Positions 56,405 to 64,000 of a stretch of 64,000 nucleotides of DNA are shown here, piece after piece. The stretch comes from Hirsutella rhossiliensis. Taxonomy: Eukaryota > Ascomycota > Sordariomycetes > Hypocreales > Ophiocordycipitaceae. Made by a program: the position numbers and the translations under genes. The notes beneath the pieces are model-generated. The model did not search any database, had not been told where the DNA came from, and was given only the letters and a program-made list of their open reading frames with translations. The stretch spans positions 868,001 to 932,000 of the forward strand of contig NW_025408677.1 of NCBI RefSeq assembly GCF_020360975.1, given 5' to 3'. Every line of letters begins with the position of its first letter. The first letter of the stretch is position 1.

Positions 56405-59400
56405 TAACGAAAACCGACTCCTCTACCGTCCCTACGGTCCGTAGGACGATTCTAGCAGAGCCCTAAGATTGGGATAAGTGGGTAAAGGAGCTACGGGCTC
56501 GTATAGATAGAACTATCTATAATTTAGTCTTCTCTAATAAGCAGGACCCTCTCGAGCCCCCTCTTCGTCCTAGGGCAACGGACTTTGCAGAGGGAGCTAC
56601 CCTCTTCTCCGAGCTAACCTCTGCATAATAGAGAGCCTTTTCTGCTGCCTTAGGCGACTACGAGAGTCACCGAAAGGAATACCTCTACGAAACGAAGCTA
56701 CTAACTACTGCACGTACGGCGATAACGGAATCCGTTAGTGCCGCAAAGCTAATCACTCTTCGAGAGGAAGAGACTCCTAGGCAGTGGCTTTTAAAGCTCG
56801 AGACCTCGATAGCTCCCTCGAGGGGCTATATAACTAACCGTATTAGGAAGACCTATACGGCATACCTAGGAGCCTTTTCTGCTAGGAACCTGCTAGCTTC
56901 TTCGTGGCTAGCTAAGTAGGAAGAGATCCTCGAGGAAGCTAACTAATACTTCCTTATAGAAGCTCTTTCCGGCTAGTAGCTATAGGATATATTACTGCTA
57001 ATAAAGCCTATTAGTGACGGTTACTCGACTATCTTTCGAGAAGCTAGCCGGGAACTAGACGAAGAGGCTGCTAGAGTATAATAGCAAGCAGTCTTATTCC
57101 TTCGTGGCTAGCTCTCGACCTAGACGGCTCGACCTGCTGCCCTTGCAGCTGCTGCAGCCCCTATTGCTGCGGCTGTTGCCCCTCCGGCTCCTCCTCCCTC
57201 GAGAGCCTTAACGTCGTCGTCAACTATAGCTGCGGCCCTAGGCCCGGCCCCGGCTCCGCCTCTTGCTCCGGGCCCGGCCCCGGTCCCATCAGTCAGACCG
57301 GCCCGACTAGTCCCCTAATAGACCTTTTAGTCCGTTAGTCGAAAAATCAGGGAACTAGTCGAAATCGAACCTCGTTAAAATCAGCAATAAGGGGTAAAAA
57401 GGGGAGGTTTTTAAGCAGACCTTCCGGATCGGGACGAGGATTCCTCGAAGAAACAGAAGACTAGACGACGAAACGGCTGCCTAGCATACAAATCCCTAGG
57501 TCATCGATTATTATAATGCTAGTAGGTCTTCGAGGAAAACCGACCCAAAGGATTTAACCCTTTAAAGAGGCTATAAGAAACGATATAATAGTCTCTTAAG
57601 GAGGACCCCTCGTTGTAGAAGAAGATAGACGAGATTCGGGTTGCTAAGAAATAGCAACTAACGCCGCTGCCCTTATTCGAGCCGCAAATTCGAGGAAAAA
57701 TCGTTAGTATAGCAAATCCGGCATTCGTCTTCCCCACGGATTAGCAAGACCAACCGTTAGGACCCTCCGACTATCCCCTACGAAAATCAGCTATCCTTGA
57801 CTCTAGTGCTTCCCTAGATATCTACAATACACTCTTACGATTCCGGTCCTTTAAGAAGGCATAAAGAGAATATCTTATTGCCGGGGAATCAACCGTACGG
57901 ATAGAGGGATACGGAAGGGTGAATTTCACGATGAAATTACCTAACGGATCTATACGAGTTCTTCGAAGAAAAAGGGTAGCTTTTTGCCCTCGATTTTCAA
58001 CGAGCCTAATTTCCTTCCGTCTTCTTCGAGAGGAAGGAATCTTCTAGGATACGACGTCTAAGCCTACGAGGCTAGTCTAGAAGAATCAGACCATTAGGCT
58101 CATCGAGGAAAAATTCGGTTAATTTGTTCTCGAATTCCGACCTATCCTTAGGAAGGAATCTCTCGAGAAGTCAGCTTTCCCTGCTAGGAGGGTAGGATCC
58201 AAGGACCCTCTTCTAGCAGCCTAAGGAGACGGTATTCTTTAGCACGCACGACTTAGTCACCCGGGCCCCTTAGCTTTACATAAGCTAGGACAACAATAGG
58301 GTGTACGAATAAGGGGACCAAAGACCGTCGAATGCGAACACTGCGGCCAAGGAAAGACCAGGAGACGAATTTCTAGACGAACGCCTTTACGGCCGGACCA
58401 GCCGTGTGAGGAAATTTGGGTCGATTAGACCGACGTCTCTAGGGATCAGGAAAGCTTCGTTAGGGTGATGTTTTTCACAGACGCTTTTTTAGGGATAGTT
58501 TTCCCCTATTTCTTACGGACCTACCTAAGCAAGCATAACTAGTCTGCCCTCCGGGACTTCGTTAACTAGATAAAATCCTACTTTGGCTATAAGGTAAAGA
58601 AGATACGGTCTAACGGAGAGCTATTTACGAAGGATATCTTAAATTAGCTTCGAAAAAGGGGCATTTTACCCCTCCCGTTAGCACTAAATACCTAGGCCTA
58701 GAACGGAGGGGCAGAAAGATTAGGGGGTGCTATAATAGAAAGGGCCCGTACGATAAGACTTGCTGCAAGGCTTCTACACGACCTTTAGAGGGAAGTCGTT
58801 AAGACCGCCTATTACCTTCGGAACCGGACCCCTAGAGGGACTACCTAAGGAATAGACTAGAAATCCCCCCTCGAGCTCTTTACGAAGAAGAGGGCCTCGC
58901 TAGCCCACCTTCGTGCCTACGGCTGCAAGGCATACGCAATGACTGCCGATGCATAGCTAAAAAGGAAGAAGAAAAGAAAGCTTAATCCGAGAGCCTTTAT
59001 TAGTTACCTCGTTAGTTATAATTCTACGAATATCTTCCGGATCTAGATTCCTCTTCTACGGAAGGTTATTTCGACTAGGGATGTGATTTTTAACGAATCT
59101 AGCTTCTTCGACGGAAAGAGGGATTAATAGCCCCTCTTACTCTCTTAACGTTAGCTAATTTAGAAGATTTAAATCCCCCCTTCCTAATAGTCTTAAGAAG
59201 AGGTCCTAGACGAGGAAACGGAAGAAGAAACCGACGTCGAAGCAGTCGAGGATAACGCCGACTTCGAAGAAGAGGAAGCTGCTAGATCAGATGATCTAGA
59301 CGAAGAAGGAGACTATAGAAAAGCGGTAGAGCTAGAATACGCCTACCTACCTACGCCTCCTCCTACGCAAGAAGAAGATCTAGAAGCAGCTTTTTTAGTC

Positions 59401-61320
59401 AGTCTTCCCGTCTCGGCCCCTAAGGGGGTAGGAAAGGCACCTCTCTCGAAGGATTACCTGGCTGCCTTTTTATCCCTGCTTCGAGAAGCAAAGGAAGGTA
59501 TAGGGCCCGATACGGATACTAAAGAAGACCAATCTCTCCCTTATTTCGATCGTTTTTCCGACTTCTACCTAACGCTAATAGAAGACGGTTCCTACGGAGC
59601 GTTTATAGCAGGCCGGCTTTTCAAGCTACTATCAGCAAGGAAGGTATATAAAAGAGACCTCCCGGACCCACCAGCAAACTAGAAGCAGCTAGAAAAACAC
59701 CCCTTAAGAGACCAGTTTTTCCAGGCCTAGAAAGACCACCTAGCCTTATACGAAGAAATAGGGTCTTTCGAAGAGGTCCTTAAGGAAAAGGCAAGAGGAA
59801 AACAGGTCCTTAGCTGTAAGTAGGTCTTTATCTATAAGACTAATAAACACGGCTTCCTTTAAAAGTGCAAAGCCCGGCTAGTTATCTATAGGAATTAATA
59901 GGAAAAAGGGGATTTACCTACTAGGGCAACCACCCTAGCTAGGATGTCTTTTCGGACCCTTATAGCTATAGTAGCAGAATTCGACCTCGAGCTCGATTAG
60001 ATGGATGCAGTCAACGCCTTTGTTAACTGCCTACTCGAGGAAGAAGAAGTTGTCTATATACGACTTCCTCTTAGTTTCTAATAGCTAGGAAAGGTTCTAC
60101 GGCTTAGGAAAGCTCTATACGGACTACGAAGATTACCCCTTCTTTAGCAATAGCATTTAATAGGTTCCCTCGAAGCCCTAGGCTTTACGAAAGTCCCTTA
60201 GGAACCGTGTATAATGCAGAAGGGTAAAATCACGGTCTTCTTCTACGTCGACGATATTATCTAGGCCTACCCGAAAGAGGAAGAAGCTGCTGCTAGGGAG
60301 GCTATACGAGGCCTATAACAAAGGTATAAGATAACTAGGCTAGGGGAGCCAAAGTAGTTCCTAGGGATACGAATCCTTAGGAATAGGTCCTAACGGACAA
60401 TCTAGCTTACCTAAGACGCCTATATCGATAAGGTCGCTTATAAATTCCTCCCTAATTCCCTCGATAAGAAGCTTCCCTCTATGCCTATATTAGACGAAGA
60501 GCTTTTGCCTAATCCGTCCTTTTAAGCCAGGGAGCAAGAGAAACACTAATATCAATAGAAGGTAGGCTCCCTGCTTTTTTTAGCTATTTCTAGTAGACCG
60601 GATATCTCTTTTACGGTCTCCCGGCTAGCTAGGCATAACTAGAATCCTAGCCCTAGGCATTAAGAAGCAGCAGACAGAGCTATCCTTTATCTCTATTTAA
60701 CGAGATCACATGGTCTGCGCCTAGGAGGGCAGGGAAGGAAACAAGCTGCCGAAATCTTCCTTTATTCGAGCGATTCGTCCTTTGCGGACAATTCCTTAGA
60801 TAGAAAGAGCTTATAGGGGTATATTATATCCCTTTTTAGAGGAACTATTGCTTAGAGAGCTTCGAAATAAGCTACCGTCACTATATTAAGCACGGAGGCA
60901 GAGCTACTAGCTCTTTTAGAAGCGTTAAAAGAAGCGATTTTCCTTAGCCGGCTGCTAATATCGTTACGACTGCAAATTCCGTCCCTATTAGCTATAGAAT
61001 GCGATAACACGTAAACTATACGAATTCTTACGGAAAACAGCAAGTTATCGACCCGGCTACGGCATATCGATATCCACTAGCATTAGTTACGCTAAGAGGT
61101 CTAAAGGGGACTTATTTCCGTCCGTTAGGTTCTAACGGCATCGATAAAAGCCGACGGTCTTACGAAGCCCCTACCGAAGTAGAAGCTAGCTGTCTTTTTA
61201 CAGCAAATTAGGCTAGAAGACGTTTAAGAGAAGCTGTCCTTAGAAGCCCGCCTTAAGAGTCTACGAGAGGAGCTAATAGCACGTAGGAGGAAGGAGACGT
61301 CTATAGCCGAAGAGAGGAAT
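56405..61320 (+). pseudogene. Copia A3 gag-pol, RIP-inactivated
   Basis: Gag begins at 56405 with ATA in place of ATG (TKTDSSTVPTVRR-type). Protease site at about 57789-57804 reads DSSAS instead of DSGAS. The integrase HHCC finger is at about 58243-58355 (CEHCGQGKTRRR), then the core (FFTDAFLGIVFPYFLRTYL, NGGAERLGGAIIERARTI). The reverse transcriptase has an intact YVDDI at 60244-60258, and RNase H shows STEAELLALLEALKEAIFL near 60890-60945. Loss of the start codon and many TAG codons make it inactive. Confidence 0.87.
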
Positions 61321-61586
61321 TAGGACTTATCCTGAGGAGGGCTAGCTTAATTAGGACTTGTTCTTCTTAAGGCCCCTTTTTGGGACTTATCCTTAGAAGC
61401 CCCCTTTCTTATAGGACTTGATTTCCTCCTTAAGGCCCCTTTTCTAAAGTAGGTCTAAAAGAGCCCGGGCTAAAACCCGGATTTCTCAGTAGGGATAAGT
61501 GTAGACTAAGACCTCCTCTATACGCTTACCGGCCTAGGTATTTAGCTTTACCCTTTCTATAAGGGCAGGCTATAGCTAAGGGGTTA

Positions 61587-62062
61587 TATCGCGAAGCGTG
61601 GCCTGATTTCGCAGTTCTCGGAGATATCCCTTAGCACGAGGGACCTAGGAAGCTAAAAAACAGGTTTTGAGGAAGGAGCTGAAAGGAGGTGCAGAGAGGA
61701 GGGTAGGGGCAAGAGGGGAAGTAGAAGTAGCGATGGCTTCCTATAGAGGTGGCGAGAGATAAGACGGATGAGCCGGCAACGGCTGGAAAAGAGGGGAAAA
61801 ACCGGCAAAAAGCTCGGTAGTCGAAAGGACATTAGTGGCTTCTTTAAGCAGGATCTTCTTTATCAATTGAGATGCTAGATAGGTATAAAGAGGGGCGTTA
61901 GATAGAGGAAAGAAGGACAATTAAGGCAATATAACAATTACTCCCCTGCCGCAATTGCTGCTCCCGTAAGAATCAAATCTCTCTGCCCTGCCTATCCGAC
62001 CCCTTACTTCTAATTTCACCTTCGTGCATTTTTATGCACTTCTCGCATCTCTCTTCGCGAGA
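61587..62062 (+). repeat. A3 3' LTR (476 bp)
   Basis: Preceded by the purine-rich GCTAAGGGG. Its end is fixed by the ACTAT duplication that follows. Confidence 0.92.
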
Positions 62063-64000
62063 ACTATAGTAAGGTTATCGTAATTAAGTTATATATATAG
62101 TTTAATATTAATATATACTTTTAGTTTTTATTTAGTATTAGCTATAGATAAGATAGGAATAGTATAATACTTAGTTTATAATATTATAGGAACTACCTTA
62201 TAAGAGTCGAAAGTAATAGTAGTAGGAGTCTAACTAGCGATATAGATATACCTAGATATACGTAGTACGCGTCTATAACTTAGCCTATAAGGAGGAAACC
62301 GGTATAAGTACCTCTAAGCGTATATAGGCTAATAGTAAGAGATATAGCCCCCTACCTTATTATAGGATTATATACGTAAGAAGCTTAGTATAATTTATAG
62401 GGCTAGAGGTATAAACTATATAGTATAATTTTTATATTTTATACTATAGTTAAGTAAGATACTATTAAAGTAGCCTACTAGTATTTAATACTAGATCGCC
62501 TAAGTTACTAGATAGTTACCTTAATAAAGGGAAGGTAAAAGACTAATACTAGTCTAAAAATAATACCTCTCGCCTTAATAAAGGCATTAAGCTTAATAGC
62601 GTAAGGAAAAAAGGTATAAATTAAGGGATCGATAACTTAAATAAGCTATAAATTATAAGTATATCGGGGAGGTAGTTAGATAAACTTAAATAGGAAGTAC
62701 TTCGATAATATTAACGTATAATATAATAACCCCTTTCTAGGCTATAAAGAAAGGGTAGGTAAGGACGTTTAGTAAGAGTATATTTCTTATACTACTAAAT
62801 AAAGCGGCGAATATTAGTTTAATACCTAAGAGGAAATAGGCCGTGAAAATTAACGCTTAAGCTCGCTTATATAAAGCTTCTTATAGCTTAACTTTAATTA
62901 TCTAGTCTAGGTAAGGGGCTAGAAAGATTATAGTTATAGCGAATATAACGCTAGCCTTAGTAACCTCTTTTATACTAATCTCGTTATATATATCGAATTA
63001 CGGTAACCTTAAACGATAAAGTAAGCGGAATTTAAACTTAAAGTAATAAGAATATAAGTACTAGGCTTACCTAGAATAAGACGTGCTTTATATAATATTA
63101 AGTATAGTAGCGATATTAGTACTTAGAAGGTAAAGCTTAAATTAAGAGAGCTATAGGATATTATTTAGTTATTTTATAAACGGGTAGAAATACCTAGAGT
63201 AAGGTAGTAATAGGTGCTTTATATATAGTATAGTTATACTATTATTACGTTAAGAAGGGGCTATAGTTAATATAATAATTTATATATATAAGGCGGGTAA
63301 GCTTCCTTTATATTAAAACGGCCTTAGTTAAAGTAAAGTAAGTATAATAGTATATCTTTAACTAGTTAATATAGTTAGCCCTTAGTTATAAGGCTATCTA
63401 GTATCTTAGTATTAGTAGTAGTATATAAAACTAAGTCTATATACTTTAGCTTATATACGTTTAAGTTCGCTTTAACTAAGGAGGTCGGAACGCTATAGGC
63501 CTATATAAAGGGCGGCTTAGCTAGGTCTATAGCTAGATAAACGTAAATATAATAATATTATAAGCTCTCTATTAAAGATAAATAAAATAAGGAAGGCTAA
63601 AGATATAAGTAAGGGTACTATTACTTTATTTTATATTAAGGTTTATAAGATAATAGAGTAGCTATAAGAAGTATAACTTTTAACTATAATAATTTTATAA
63701 GGTAGGCTTTATACTAGCTTATAGATCTAAGAACCTAGCTTTTACTTAGTCGTCCTTAGTCTTAGCTTTATTAAAGTTATTAGTAATAGGTATTAAGGTA
63801 AGGTAGGAATATAGGATAGCTTACTAAGAAGAAAAAGATATTAATTACTTAGTAATTCCTCTTAGCTTATTTACTTCCTTAAGAATAATCTCTATCGCCC
63901 TTTTTAAAAGTATATTACTCTTATCGCTATCTAACTTATAAGCTAAATACTATCCTTAACCTTTAATAAAAACTGCGCTTACGCTATAACTTACTAATTT
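62063..64000 (+). pseudogene. Unidentified RIPped frame U, segment 3 (runs off the window)
   Basis: After A3 a plus-strand frame goes on to the window edge with RIP-type stops: LDRLSYQIVTLIKGR, KIIPLALIKALSLIAQGKK, NRKYFDNINVQYNNPFLGYK, KERVGKDVQQEYISYTTKQS-type, KVKLKLREL, RRSERYRPI, EEKDINYLVIPLSLF. The minus strand also has stretches without stops, so the strand is likely but not certain. No family recognised. If segments 1-3 are one gene, it is over 1200 codons long. Confidence 0.4.

Larger units (their letters stand above)
55782..62062 (+). mobile_element. Copia A3 retrotransposon, complete, moderately RIPped
   Basis: 6281 bp with target duplication ACTAT (55777-55781 and 62063-62067) and two 476-bp LTRs of type A (55782-56257 and 61587-62062). 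The primer site GTTATAAGCCCGGGAGG is at 56258-56274, followed directly by the gag leader. It lacks the 154-bp spacer and the 94-bp LTR B module found in A1 and A2. It is inserted in frame U. Confidence 0.93.

Noticed and set aside
62063..64000. Minus-strand hydrophobic frame (membrane protein)
   Set aside because: RIPped AT-rich DNA often yields Ile/Leu/Phe-rich frames on the reverse strand; the plus strand continues the frame interrupted by A3.

Overview
The window looks like a transposon-rich, gene-poor compartment of a filamentous ascomycete (Pezizomycotina, probably Sordariomycetes). The evidence is a HET-domain gene, a Tad1-like LINE, pogo-type transposons, copia and chromovirus retroelements, short GT-AG introns with CTGAC/CTAAC branch sites, and above all the mark of repeat-induced point mutation (RIP). 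Nearly all repeats are saturated with TpA, and their reading frames survive except for stops at former Trp/Gln codons. No rRNA, tRNA or CRISPR was seen. The species cannot be named from the sequence.

Layout. 1-3601: 5' part of a weakly RIPped copia element (A1, minus strand), abutting an older copia gag remnant (3602-4100). 4100-8214: RIPped DNA with one unidentified coding remnant. 8215-14439: heavily RIPped copia A2, apparently inserted in a LINE that continues to about 19140. 19173-19400: twelve perfect copies of a 19-bp satellite unit. 19401-23500: copia B2, carrying a solo A-type LTR with target duplication TAAGG. 24790-31445: a sharply bounded normal-composition island with a broken HD-domain/nucleotide-kinase fusion gene, a stub of an NLR-type hydrolase gene, a multipass membrane protein and an intact 922-aa HET protein. 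31990-33182: two decayed host-like gene remnants. 33183-42266: a pogo transposase gene split by a Ty3/gypsy chromovirus (G1, 34134-41109, TSD ACTAG). 43809-46592: an unRIPped pogo-type transposon (P2) with perfect 101-bp terminal repeats and a frameshifted transposase. 46600-64000: a long unidentified RIPped frame split by a second chromovirus (G2, 47123-54143, TSD ACGCT) and by copia A3 (55782-62062, TSD ACTAT).

How it fits together. The transposon regions are nested layers with different RIP loads. The gene island carries two pieces typical of fungal non-self recognition or programmed death, a HET gene and an NLR-hydrolase stub, next to a nucleotide-metabolism pseudogene. The least expected observations are a conserved antisense frame in the 3' region of both chromoviruses, a composite LTR arrangement in the copia A family that pairs two terminal modules with the same half-tRNA primer site, and the HD/kinase fusion pseudogene. 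All reading was done by eye. Translations across stops are interpretations, not restored genes.
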